From JANQPD01 sp963715655 (GTDB taxonomy: Bacteria; Bacteroidota; Bacteroidia; Flavobacteriales; Schleiferiaceae), in the NCBI GenBank assembly GCA_963715655.1, contig OY970262.1, positions 1,178,001 to 1,242,000 of the forward strand: a stretch of DNA of 64,000 nucleotides, given 5' to 3'. Position 1 is the stretch's first letter. Each line of letters opens with the position of its first letter. Made by a program: the position numbers and the translations under genes. Under the pieces are notes generated by a model. The model was given only the letters and a program-made list of their open reading frames with translations, made no database searches and was not told the DNA's origin. Below are positions 34,434 through 43,500 of this stretch, piece after piece.

Positions 34434-34536
34434 ACAGAACGCGAAAATACCCTCCAACGAAAGTGAAAAATACCCGAAAACGTATAATATGTAGCCTGAT
34501 TAATAGCTAAAGCTTATTTAGAGTGATTCTAGCTTT

Positions 34537-34583
34537 AATTGTAACAATTGTACCATTAAGATTGATACGCAACGCTACTTTTG
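34537..34583 (+). promoter_or_regulatory. Promoter box and palindrome in the hemA/AraC divergent region
   Basis: A perfect palindrome AATTGT-A-ACAATT (34537-34549) lies 26 bp before TACTTTTG (34576-34583), an exact TAnnTTTG match facing the AraC gene, which would leave a UTR of about 75 nt. No TTG sits at the ideal -33 distance, so activator dependence is plausible. The palindrome is a candidate site for the divergent regulator. Confidence 0.5.
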
Positions 34584-34665
34584 CAAAGGCAAAGAAAAGA
34601 ATAGGTTTGATTTTACAAATAGAAAATAGAGACCTTGTTGATAAAAATACCTGAAAAAAGAAGCA

Positions 34666-35517
34666 ATGAATACCTCAATTGGCGAAGGTTTATATATAGA
34701 TATAATTGAAATTGGAGCATACGAGGAATTGCCTATAGAACATCACATAGAAAAAGGCATGGTGCAGTTTTATGTGGGTTTTGCAGCGGCTTCTACATTG
34801 GCTTTTGCTGGAGGCCGATACACACAGACCTTAGAAAAAGATGGTTGTTTGTTTTTTTACAATCCAAATCAGGATTTACCTTTAACCATAACGGCTAGCG
34901 AGGAGGTAAAAATTTTGGCTTTGGGCATTACGGTACAAAAATTACACAGCTTATTTGTAAGAGGAGCGGAAGAAATAGCTTTTATAAACGAGGATAACAT
35001 CGATAAAAAATACTATTTAAGCAGAGCGCTAACACCAGGTATGCTTTTGGTAGCCAATCAGTTTTTTGGTAAAGATTTTAATGGTTTGGCAAACACGCTT
35101 TTCCAAAAGGCCAAGTTTTATGAATTTTTAGCGCTCTTTTTTAATAAAGATGAAGACAAAGACGTGGAGCAATGTCCTTTTTTAAAGGATGAGGATAATG
35201 TAGTGCGCATCCGCGAAGCCAAAAAGTTGATAATGGAACGCGCTAGTGATCCTCCAACATTAGCCGAACTTTCTAAAGAAATTGGTTTAAATGAGTATCG
35301 TTTGAAAGAAGGGTTTAAAAACATTTATGGCAAAACAGTTTTTCAGTTTTTAAATGATTACCGCATGGATACCGCGCGCCATTGGCTAGAAGAAGGAAGC
35401 CTAAAAGTAAATGAAGCAGCTTATCAAATTGGTTATACAAATCCCAGTCATTTTATAGCAGCGTTTAAAAAGAAATTTGGCGTAACGCCTAAAAAGTATT
35501 TGCAGAGTAGGGGGTAG
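34666..35517 (+). CDS. AraC-family regulator, probably of heme genes
   Basis: A 283-residue regulator, divergent from hemA and upstream of hemH, a placement that suggests control of heme synthesis. The N-terminal ~150 residues are a sensing domain (FYVGFAAASTLAFAGGRYTQ); the C-terminal AraC domain is about 178-283 with LAELSKEIGLNEYRLKEGFK and AAYQIGYTNPSHFIAAFKKK. The linker holds a Cys-Pro pair (C170-P171, in EQCPFLKDED), a form of heme regulatory motif. Heme or iron sensing is therefore a reasonable inference; resemblance to PchR-type siderophore regulators is the alternative. Confidence 0.87.
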   Translation: MNTSIGEGLYIDIIEIGAYEELPIEHHIEKGMVQFYVGFAAASTLAFAGGRYTQTLEKDGCLFFYNPNQDLPLTITASEEVKILALGITVQKLHSLFVRGAEEIAFINEDNIDKKYYLSRALTPGMLLVANQFFGKDFNGLANTLFQKAKFYEFLALFFNKDEDKDVEQCPFLKDEDNVVRIREAKKLIMERASDPPTLAELSKEIGLNEYRLKEGFKNIYGKTVFQFLNDYRMDTARHWLEEGSLKVNEAAYQIGYTNPSHFIAAFKKKFGVTPKKYLQSRG

Positions 35518-35651
35518 GGAGTAAGGAGTAAGGAATGATGAGTAAGGAAATTACCTGTGAGGGCAGAAGCAAATGGGGAATAAAGAATACTAGCCTTTCA
35601 AAAGCACGAACCGTTAACGAATAACGGATAACAAATAACGAGTTACAAAAA
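35518..35651 (+). other. Gap with short imperfect repeats before hemH
   Basis: Contains GGAGTAAGGAGTAAGGAATG-type repetition at 35518-35545 and AACGAATAACGG/AACAAATAACGAG at 35616-35642. These look like dispersed low-complexity intergenic repeats; no gene or clear promoter was seen. Confidence 0.35.
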
Positions 35652-36659
35652 ATGAAAAAAGGAATATTACTCATAAACTTAGGTTCACCGGACTCGCCAG
35701 AGGTGAAGGATGTAAAGCCTTATTTGGATGAGTTTTTAATGGATGAACGGGTGATTGATGTGCCACTTCTTGCACGAAATTTATTGGTTAGAGGCATTAT
35801 TTTAAACACACGACCTAAAAAATCTGCAGAAGCCTATAAAAGTATTTGGTGGGAAGATGGCTCACCGCTCATTGTAATTAGTAAGCGCTTGCAAGTTGAG
35901 GTTCAAAAACATACAGATTTACCGGTAGGTTTGGGAATGCGCTATGGTAACCCAAGCATTGAACAAGGGGTAAGCACTATGCTTGAGGCTAATCCTGAGT
36001 TGAAACATATTACCGCTATTCCTTTGTATCCTCATTATGCCATGAGTAGCTATGAAACGGTGGCGGTGAAAGTGCAACAGGTATTTACCAAGCATTTTCC
36101 AAAACTGAAGTATTCGCTGGTTGATGCCTTTTATAACAATACCCATTATTTAGATTTACTGGCAAGTTCCATAAAGCCTTATTTAGAAAAGGAATATGAC
36201 CATATTTTATTTAGCTACCATGGTATTCCAGAAAGGCATGTGCGCAAAAGTGATATTACTAAAAGTCATTGCTTAAATGTGGAGAATTGCTGTGCCGTAG
36301 ATTCTCCAGCGCATAAGTTTTGCTACCGACATCAAGTATTGGAAACCACTGAAGAAGTAGTAAAACGTCTTGGTATTCCTAAAGAAAAATACAGTAACAG
36401 TTTTCAAAGCAGGTTAGATAGTAAATGGTTAAGACCGTTTACGGATAAGCAGCTAAAAGCTTTTCCTGATAAAGGAATTAAGAAACTTTTGGTAGTGTGC
36501 CCTGCTTTTGTAAGCGATTGCCTAGAAACTATTGAGGAAATAGGGGAGGAAGGGAAAGAGTTCTTTTTAGGGGCCGGAGGAACTGATTTTCAATTAATTC
36601 CGTGTTTGAATGACAAGGTTGAATGGGCGAAATTATTATCTTCTGAAAAGTTTTTGTAG
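35652..36659 (+). CDS. hemH: Ferrochelatase
   Basis: Inserts Fe2+ into protoporphyrin IX, the last step of protoheme synthesis. 335 residues. Motifs: LLINLGSPDSPEV at the N-terminus, IPLYPHYAMSSYETV (about 123-137), the catalytic His190 in FSYHGIPERHV, and LLVVCPAFVSDCLETIEEI with the conserved Glu near the C-terminus. A cysteine-rich stretch (CLNVENCCAVDS, then FCYRH) about 206-224 may bind a metal. It stands downstream of the AraC regulator on the same strand. Confidence 0.96.
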   Translation: MKKGILLINLGSPDSPEVKDVKPYLDEFLMDERVIDVPLLARNLLVRGIILNTRPKKSAEAYKSIWWEDGSPLIVISKRLQVEVQKHTDLPVGLGMRYGNPSIEQGVSTMLEANPELKHITAIPLYPHYAMSSYETVAVKVQQVFTKHFPKLKYSLVDAFYNNTHYLDLLASSIKPYLEKEYDHILFSYHGIPERHVRKSDITKSHCLNVENCCAVDSPAHKFCYRHQVLETTEEVVKRLGIPKEKYSNSFQSRLDSKWLRPFTDKQLKAFPDKGIKKLLVVCPAFVSDCLETIEEIGEEGKEFFLGAGGTDFQLIPCLNDKVEWAKLLSSEKFL

Positions 36660-36751
36660 GAAAAGTAAGCTGTTTTTACTCTTAAAGCGTATATATTCGC
36701 AACAATCGAAAGGTTAATAGAGTATTAACCGAATGTTAAATAAATTTTTTT

Positions 36752-37273
36752 ATGATGATTAATTTTTTCAAGAAAGCCAGTTTTATGGCAATGGCGCTAA
36801 CTGCTTCAACAATTATGTTTACGTCTTGTGATGACGATGATGAAATGGAGGAGGCTCCAAAGAAATCAATGACCTACAATTACGAATTTAGTGGAGAGTA
36901 CGATGGCAATCATGACAGCACGTTCAGTGCGGTTTTAAAAATCACTGAGATTGATGCAAACAGCTCAACCGTGGAAGTTACTTTAAATAATACAGTAAGC
37001 GGTGAAGTATATAACGTTCATTCTCATGACGCAGCAGATCCTGCTACTACACCTAATGGAACTCCATACAATGAAACACCAAATGGTAATGTTTTTGCTA
37101 AACCAGCTACAGGTAACGGAGGTTCTGTAACAATTAGCCAAACTTCGACTAAGTCTTACACAGAGCTTACAAGTAGTTACGATGCTTTCTTTGTAGTACA
37201 CGATCCGTTACAAACTTTGAGTACTGTAGATTTAACTACCTATTTAGTAGTAGGTACTTTTGCTAGAAATTAG
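36752..37273 (+). CDS. Surface lipoprotein, unknown function
   Basis: A 173-residue lipoprotein. The signal peptide ends in a lipobox with Cys26 (IMFTSC). The next residues, DDDDEMEE, form the acidic patch that acts as a lipoprotein surface-export signal in Bacteroidota, so display on the outer leaflet is predicted. The mature part has a beta-rich domain with an HSHDAADP motif (about residue 91) that recalls the His pairs of CHRD-type domains, but family assignment is uncertain. The gene is followed by a strong bidirectional terminator. Confidence 0.72.
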   Translation: MMINFFKKASFMAMALTASTIMFTSCDDDDEMEEAPKKSMTYNYEFSGEYDGNHDSTFSAVLKITEIDANSSTVEVTLNNTVSGEVYNVHSHDAADPATTPNGTPYNETPNGNVFAKPATGNGGSVTISQTSTKSYTELTSSYDAFFVVHDPLQTLSTVDLTTYLVVGTFARN

Positions 37274-37291
37274 TACTTAGTTTTTTATTTT

Positions 37292-37331
37292 AAAAGCCCC
37301 TTGCTTACAATAAGCAAGGGGCTTTTTTTTT
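37292..37331 (+). terminator. Strong terminator after the surface lipoprotein gene
   Basis: A perfect 16-bp stem (AAAAGCCCCTTGCTTA with TAAGCAAGGGGCTTTT) and a CAA loop, followed by a T run to 37331. It probably also works for the convergent lipoprotein gene, because A's precede the stem. Confidence 0.92.
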
Positions 37332-37350
37332 CGGTGATTAAAAAAGAGAA

Positions 37351-37962
37351 CTATTTTAATTTTATAACGGCCGATTGAGCGGTATAAATAGTGCCATCCT
37401 TCATTTCCATAACTGCGTTTATCGAAAACTTTCCTGCGGGTAGTTGTTCTGTAAATTTCACATCAAAACTTTCTGAATACAATTCTATCATAGGTAAATC
37501 GGCAAAGGCTATTTCATTGGAAAATTGTGATAAAATTACCAAGTCATTAATGTTGCTGCCTGCCGGATGGTTCGCATCAATGTCATAAATGGTGGTGATA
37601 TTTAATGCGCTAATCTTTTCATTAGATCCGCTTTGTCCGTTGGTAGCACATTCACAAGCATAAGCCGAATTGGTTAAAGCATACCAGTCAAAAATTGGGG
37701 TGTTTTCAGCGGTGTTATAATACTCCACATCAAACTGCAATTTGGTTAATAAATTTGCTTGCTGCACTTCTGCACTGTCTGAAATCATTTGCACGTTTAC
37801 GCCCACGTTGTTGTCAACAAAATCTACTTGCAGGCCGGTGGTTCTAAAAAACAATCCATCTACGGAAGTGCAATTGCAATCTAAAGGTGGGTCGCAAGAG
37901 GCTATTAAAAAAAAGAAAGAGGGTAAAAAGAAAATGGAGAAAAGAACCGCATGTTTTTTCAT
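37351..37962 (-). CDS. Lipoprotein, unknown function
   Basis: A 203-residue lipoprotein with the lipobox LIASC (Cys23), then DPPLDCNCTSVDG. No acidic export patch directly follows the Cys, so a periplasmic-facing location is possible. Cysteine pairs near the N-terminus (CNC) and in AYACECATNG may form disulfides. The rest is beta-rich, ending IYTAQSAVIKLK. No firm family; short lipoproteins of this pattern occur in Bacteroidota. It converges on the lipoprotein gene 36752-37273 across the shared terminator. Confidence 0.65.
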   Translation of the reverse strand: MKKHAVLFSIFFLPSFFFLIASCDPPLDCNCTSVDGLFFRTTGLQVDFVDNNVGVNVQMISDSAEVQQANLLTKLQFDVEYYNTAENTPIFDWYALTNSAYACECATNGQSGSNEKISALNITTIYDIDANHPAGSNINDLVILSQFSNEIAFADLPMIELYSESFDVKFTEQLPAGKFSINAVMEMKDGTIYTAQSAVIKLK

Positions 37963-38049
37963 GATATTTAAGTGTTAATCTGTTATAAAGCGTTTGTTAG
38001 GGTCGCTTTGTATCATAAACGAAATTGCGTTTCGCTGCGTTGGGTGCGG

Positions 38050-40404
38050 CTACAAATTCTTATGAAATTTTATTTGCTTGTACACTTTGGTATATAAAAG
38101 CTCCATGGTAAACGGCTTAGACTGATAATCATTCATACCTATTTCTCTAACTTTTAGCTTTGTTTGTTCAGTGGTGTCAGCAGTTACGGCAATTATAGGT
38201 ATGTTTATATACGCTTCACCTGCTTCACCGGCTCGTATTAATTGAGAAGCCTCATATCCATCCATCACAGGCATTTGTAAATCCATCAATATCAAATCAT
38301 AGTGATTGGATTTAAGCGCTTCAATAGCTTTTTCGCCATTTTCTGCCACGCTATTGGTTGTGTTTTTCCAAGTACTAAGCATTTGCTTAATCACCAATTG
38401 ATTGATTTTATTATCCTCCACAATTAAAATATTTACTTGTGGCAATTCCGGTTGGTTTGGTAGCACAGTTTCCTGAGGCTGTTCTTCTTCAGGAACCAAT
38501 GCAAAAGGCATGGTAAAAAAGCAATGAGTACCCTCGCCTAAGGTGCTGGTAATTTCCAATTTTCCGCCTTGTAATTCTGCTACAGATTTAGCAATACTTA
38601 AGCCTAAACCTAAGCCGCCAAATGCGCGCCTATCATCGACCTGCGCTTGTGTAAATCCGCTAAAAAGCTGCTCTAATTTTTCCGGTGAAATACCAATTCC
38701 GGTGTCCTTTATTTCGATTAAAATTTTGCATGAATGTTCTGCCGAACCTAGTACTTTGGTAGTTAAGCTTACCCTACCAGCTTGTGTAAATTTAATAGCG
38801 TTTTCAAAAAGATTTTCAATCACCTGCACCAACCTATCCATATCTCCAAATACAAATTCAGGTAAAGCACTATCCAATTCAAAATGATGTTCTATATTTT
38901 TTGATTCAATGTTTGAGATCCATTGTTGACTGATAGTTTTCAGCACGTCTCTCAAGTTAAAAACGTGAGAATTGATAATCATTTCGCCCTTTTCAATTTT
39001 GTAAAAATCAAGCAGATTATTAATGGAGCCGAGTAGTATTTTGGACGAATGTTGAATAACATCTAAATCATGCACTTCCTGCTCTTTTAAAGCTGCTTCC
39101 TTTCTAATTTTAGAAGCTAGTCCCATAATTGCATTAAGTGGCGTGCGCAGTTCATGACTAACGTTTGACATTAAATAGAGCTTCAAATCATTAGCCTCTA
39201 CAGATTTTTCTAAAGATATTTTTTGGGAACTCTCTTTTTCTTCACGCAGCTTTTTTATCAAATTACTCATAGAAAGCGAAAGAAAAATGACTTCTAAAAT
39301 TCCACCAATTTTGGAACTATTCTGCGTAATAAAATTTGAAGGTACTAGGCTAAAATTATTTAAAATGAATGTAACTAATCCTATTACCAAAAAGAAAATA
39401 CCCAAACTGAAAAAAGGATCTACAGGTATTTTTTTAAACCAAAGCGCTACAATGGTTATAATAATTATTGCAATTAAAACCAAAGCTAAGCCATTGATAA
39501 TAGGATAGGTAAGAGCCAAAAATGAACTACTAACCATTAGGCCCACTACTAAAATACTTACCAGTACATAAACAGTTTGATAGACTCTTTTAAGATATTT
39601 AAAGTTTAAATTAACCTTTAAAAAACTTTGAGCATAAAGTCCTAAAAAAATGGTGCTAAAACTTGCCGTTAGCAAAACTACTTTGGAATATAACCAACCT
39701 GAATTTGCAAAAAAGTACTGGTGCATATAGCCATCTAAAGCAAATTGCAGAGCCCCAAAACTTATAATATAAACGCTGTAGTATAAAAAGGTATCTTGCT
39801 TTAAGCTGAAATAGAAAAACAGATATACAAGTGCGGCAATGAGTAATACTCCGTAAAAAATTCCAAATATAAATTCAGTTTTTGCCGTGTCTGCAAGAAA
39901 TACAGATAGTTCATATAATTTTAGCGGGAGCGTAATCATTTCGCCATCACTTTTTAAGTGCATGTAAATAACGTAGGCTGTGTTGGGCGCCAGAGATAGG
40001 TTGAAAACGGTTTCTCTGTGTGCGAAGCTTTTTGCAGAAAATGGTTGTGCGTCTCCTGATTTTAAAACTTTTAAAATACCTGATTCACTTTTTTGATATA
40101 GGTCAACTTGATCCGTGATGGGCCGTGCGGTTTTTAAAATGTAGTTTACGCTATCATCCTCAACATTAGAAAGTGTAATTCGCACCCAAAAATGAGCATC
40201 GGTAAAATCAATGTTTTCAGTTTCATTGCTTAAAGGTTTAAAAGAAAAGGTGTCTTCTAAAGTTAAAAACTGCTGGATAGTAAAATCATTGGTGTCAACT
40301 TTTACTATTTCCGCTTGCTTATGTAAGCTTATTACTTTCTTTTGGGCTAATAATGCATAAGGACTTATACAGGCTAAAAAAAGTACTGCTAGTAGTTTAT
40401 TCAT
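38050..40404 (-). CDS. Hybrid sensor histidine kinase/response regulator with 7TMR-DISM sensor
   Basis: A 784-residue inner-membrane protein. A signal peptide (1-20) is followed by a 7TMR-DISM extracellular domain (about 30-170) and seven transmembrane helices (about 178-385). The HisKA phosphoacceptor His417 is in SNVSHELRTPLNAIMG. The ATPase domain has VIENLFENAIKFTQAG (N box), DTGIGISPE and GGLGLGLSIAK (G boxes). A C-terminal receiver has the phosphoacceptor Asp708 in LILMDLQMPVMDG. The signal is unknown; 7TMR-DISM sensors often detect carbohydrates. No output regulator is next to it. Confidence 0.93.
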   Translation of the reverse strand: MNKLLAVLFLACISPYALLAQKKVISLHKQAEIVKVDTNDFTIQQFLTLEDTFSFKPLSNETENIDFTDAHFWVRITLSNVEDDSVNYILKTARPITDQVDLYQKSESGILKVLKSGDAQPFSAKSFAHRETVFNLSLAPNTAYVIYMHLKSDGEMITLPLKLYELSVFLADTAKTEFIFGIFYGVLLIAALVYLFFYFSLKQDTFLYYSVYIISFGALQFALDGYMHQYFFANSGWLYSKVVLLTASFSTIFLGLYAQSFLKVNLNFKYLKRVYQTVYVLVSILVVGLMVSSSFLALTYPIINGLALVLIAIIIITIVALWFKKIPVDPFFSLGIFFLVIGLVTFILNNFSLVPSNFITQNSSKIGGILEVIFLSLSMSNLIKKLREEKESSQKISLEKSVEANDLKLYLMSNVSHELRTPLNAIMGLASKIRKEAALKEQEVHDLDVIQHSSKILLGSINNLLDFYKIEKGEMIINSHVFNLRDVLKTISQQWISNIESKNIEHHFELDSALPEFVFGDMDRLVQVIENLFENAIKFTQAGRVSLTTKVLGSAEHSCKILIEIKDTGIGISPEKLEQLFSGFTQAQVDDRRAFGGLGLGLSIAKSVAELQGGKLEITSTLGEGTHCFFTMPFALVPEEEQPQETVLPNQPELPQVNILIVEDNKINQLVIKQMLSTWKNTTNSVAENGEKAIEALKSNHYDLILMDLQMPVMDGYEASQLIRAGEAGEAYINIPIIAVTADTTEQTKLKVREIGMNDYQSKPFTMELLYTKVYKQIKFHKNL

Positions 40405-40584
40405 TTTTGTTTGCTTTCGCCAACGAAATTACAACATAAAAGAAGTCGTAAAACTACCCTTACGTCTCACTAGTTTTAACGTTCTTTTTTCAGTTTTCCT
40501 TCTTTACTAACAACCCGTTTTTCGCAGCAACAATTTGCTAACTTTAAGCCTCCAATTAAGGTAACTTTAAACCCCTAACGCTTA

Positions 40585-43500
40585 GTGTTTTTAATTTTTG
40601 ATACTGAAACCACCGGACTTCCTTTGCGTGATGATGCGCCTTTAACTGATCTTGATAATTGGCCTAGAGCGGTGCAAATTGCTTGGCAACTGCATAATTT
40701 AGATGGAACTTTAGTAGAGGTGAAAAACTATGTGATTAAACCCGATGGTTTTGATATACCTTTTAATGCCAGTAAAGTACATGGTATTACTACCGAGGTA
40801 GCCGAACATTATGGTGTGCAGTTACAGGAGGCTATGGCTGATTTTAGCGAAGCCGTAAAAAAGAGTACGTACTCGGTGGGGCACAACATAAAGTTTGATG
40901 AAAACGTACTAGGTGCCGAGTATTTACGCATGGGTAAAGAAAATTTATTGGCAGATAAACCTAGCATTGATACGGGTGAAGAAACCAAAGCTTATTGCAA
41001 GCTCCCCGGTGGTAAAGGCGGTGGTTTTAAAATGCCAAAACTGCAAGAGCTTTATGAAATACTTTTTGAAAGTAAATTTAAAGAAGCACATAATGCTGCT
41101 GCAGATGTGGAAGCCACCTCTAGAGCTTTTTTAGAGCTTATTCGCCTTAATGTTTACACCGATGAGCGTTTAGATTTTACGCCTGAAAACAGAGCAGAAT
41201 TTAACAAGCAACATCCTGAAACGGTAAAATCTATTGGCTTAAAGGTAGATAGCTTTAAAGAATTAGCGCGCAAATTAGCCGAGCAATCATCTGCCAAAAG
41301 GCAAACGGAGGAGCGTATTGAAATAGCAGTAGATCAATCTTTTGTGCATTTACACGTGCATACGCAATATTCCATTTTACAAGCCACGGTAGATATTCCG
41401 GGTTTGGTAGCCAAAGCCAAAGAATACAATATGCCGGCTGTGGCCATTACGGATTTTGCAAATCTTTACGGTGCCTTTCAGTTTACGCGTGAAGCCACCA
41501 ATCAAGGTATAAAGCCCATTGTGGGTGTGGAGTTTTATGTGTGTAGAAATCACACAGATAAATCAGTGAAGGATAATGGTTTTCAGCAAGTGCTGTTGGC
41601 CAAAAACAAGGCCGGTTATCATAATTTAGCTAAGCTGAGTAGCCATGCTTTTGTAGATGGTTTTTACTACCTACCGCGTATTGACAAAGACTTACTGCTG
41701 CAATACAAAGAAAATTTAATTGCCAGTACCGGCAATCTTTACGGAGAAGTACCAAGCTTAATTTTAAACGTAGGTGAAAAGCAAGCGGAAGAAGCATTTG
41801 TGTGGTACCACGAGCAATTTGGTGAAGATTTTTACGCGGAACTACTAAATCACGGGAAGGAAGAAAACCGTGTGGTAAATCAGGTTTTACTTAAATTCTG
41901 TAAAAAATACGGTGTAAAGTATTTTGCCTCAAACGATGTATTTTACATCAGCCAAAGCGATGCCAATGCACACGATATTTTACTGTGCGTAAAAGAGGGC
42001 GAAAACCAAAGTACGCCCATTGGTCGTGGGCGCGGCTTTAGATATGGTTTGCCCGAGCAAGAATATTACTTTAAATCGCCAGAAGAAATGCAGGCGCTTT
42101 TTACGGATATGCCCGAAGCGCTGGCAACCACTGTAGAAATTGCCGATAAAATTGAAGGGTTTACCCTTGATCGTGAAGTGCTGTTGCCGGCTTTTGATAT
42201 TCCGGAAGAATTTATAGATGCAGAAGATGTAGCGGACAAAGGTAAGCGTGGTGAAAATGCCTATTTAAGGCACTTAACGTACGAAGGGGCGGTAAAACGC
42301 TATGGAGAAATTACGCCAGAAATAAAGGAAAGGCTTGATTTTGAGTTAGAAACTATTGCTAATACCGGATATCCCGGCTACTTTTTAATTGTACAAGATT
42401 TTACCAGCCAAGCACGTAAAATGGGCGTAAGTGTTGGCCCTGGTCGAGGTTCTGCAGCGGGTAGTGCCGTTGCTTATTCGGTGGGTATCACCAATGTAGA
42501 TCCTATTAAATACGACTTGCTTTTTGAGCGTTTTTTAAATCCTGATCGCGTTTCACTACCGGATATTGATATTGATTTTGATGATGAGGGCCGTGGACGC
42601 ATTATTGATTGGGTTGTGCAGAAGTATGGTAAAAATCAAGTGGCGCAAATTATTACGTACGGCACCATGGCGGCAAAATCGGCTATTAAAGATGCCGGTA
42701 GAGTAATGCAATTGCCACTTTCTGATTCTAACCGAGTTTCGGGCTTAGTGCCGGATATGAGCAAGTTGGCTAAAATATTTAGCTGGACAGACAAAGAAAT
42801 GGCCAGTAAATTAAATGGTGATGCACTGCCCTTAGCGCGCGAATTGCGTAGCATTGCGGAGCAAGATACATTGGAAGGTAGAGTGGTAAATCAAGCGCGT
42901 ATTTTGGAAGGTTCGGTGCGTAATATCGGCATCCATGCGTGTGGTGTAATTATTACGCCAGATGATATTACGAAATACGTTCCGGTGGGCACGGCAAAAG
43001 ATTCTGACCTTTTAGTTACCCAATTTGACAACTCTGTGGTGGAGGCTGCAGGAATGTTGAAAATGGACTTTTTAGGACTAAAAACGCTGACGGTAATTAA
43101 AGATGCCATTGCCATTATAAGAGATAGGCATGGGGTAGAAATTGATCCGGACACCATTCCGCTTGATGATGCCAAAACGTTTGAGTTATATCAGCGCGGA
43201 GAAACCAATGGTACTTTTCAGTTTGAAAGTGCCGGCATGCAAAAGCATTTAAAAGGCTTAAAGCCAGATAAATTTGCCGATTTAATTGCCATGAACGCTT
43301 TGTACCGTCCGGGTCCCATGGAATACATTCCAAACTTTATTGCACGCAAGCATGGTGATGAAGAAATTGCGTATGATTTGGATGATATGGAGGAATACCT
43401 GGCGGAAACCTATGGTATTACGGTGTATCAGGAGCAAGTGATGCTACTCTCTCAAAAGCTAGCCGGCTTTACTAAAGGTGAAGCAGATGTGCTACGTAAA

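Noticed and set aside
40913..41134. Small frame inside the dnaE exonuclease region
   Set aside because: Out-of-frame shadow of a well-conserved coding sequence.
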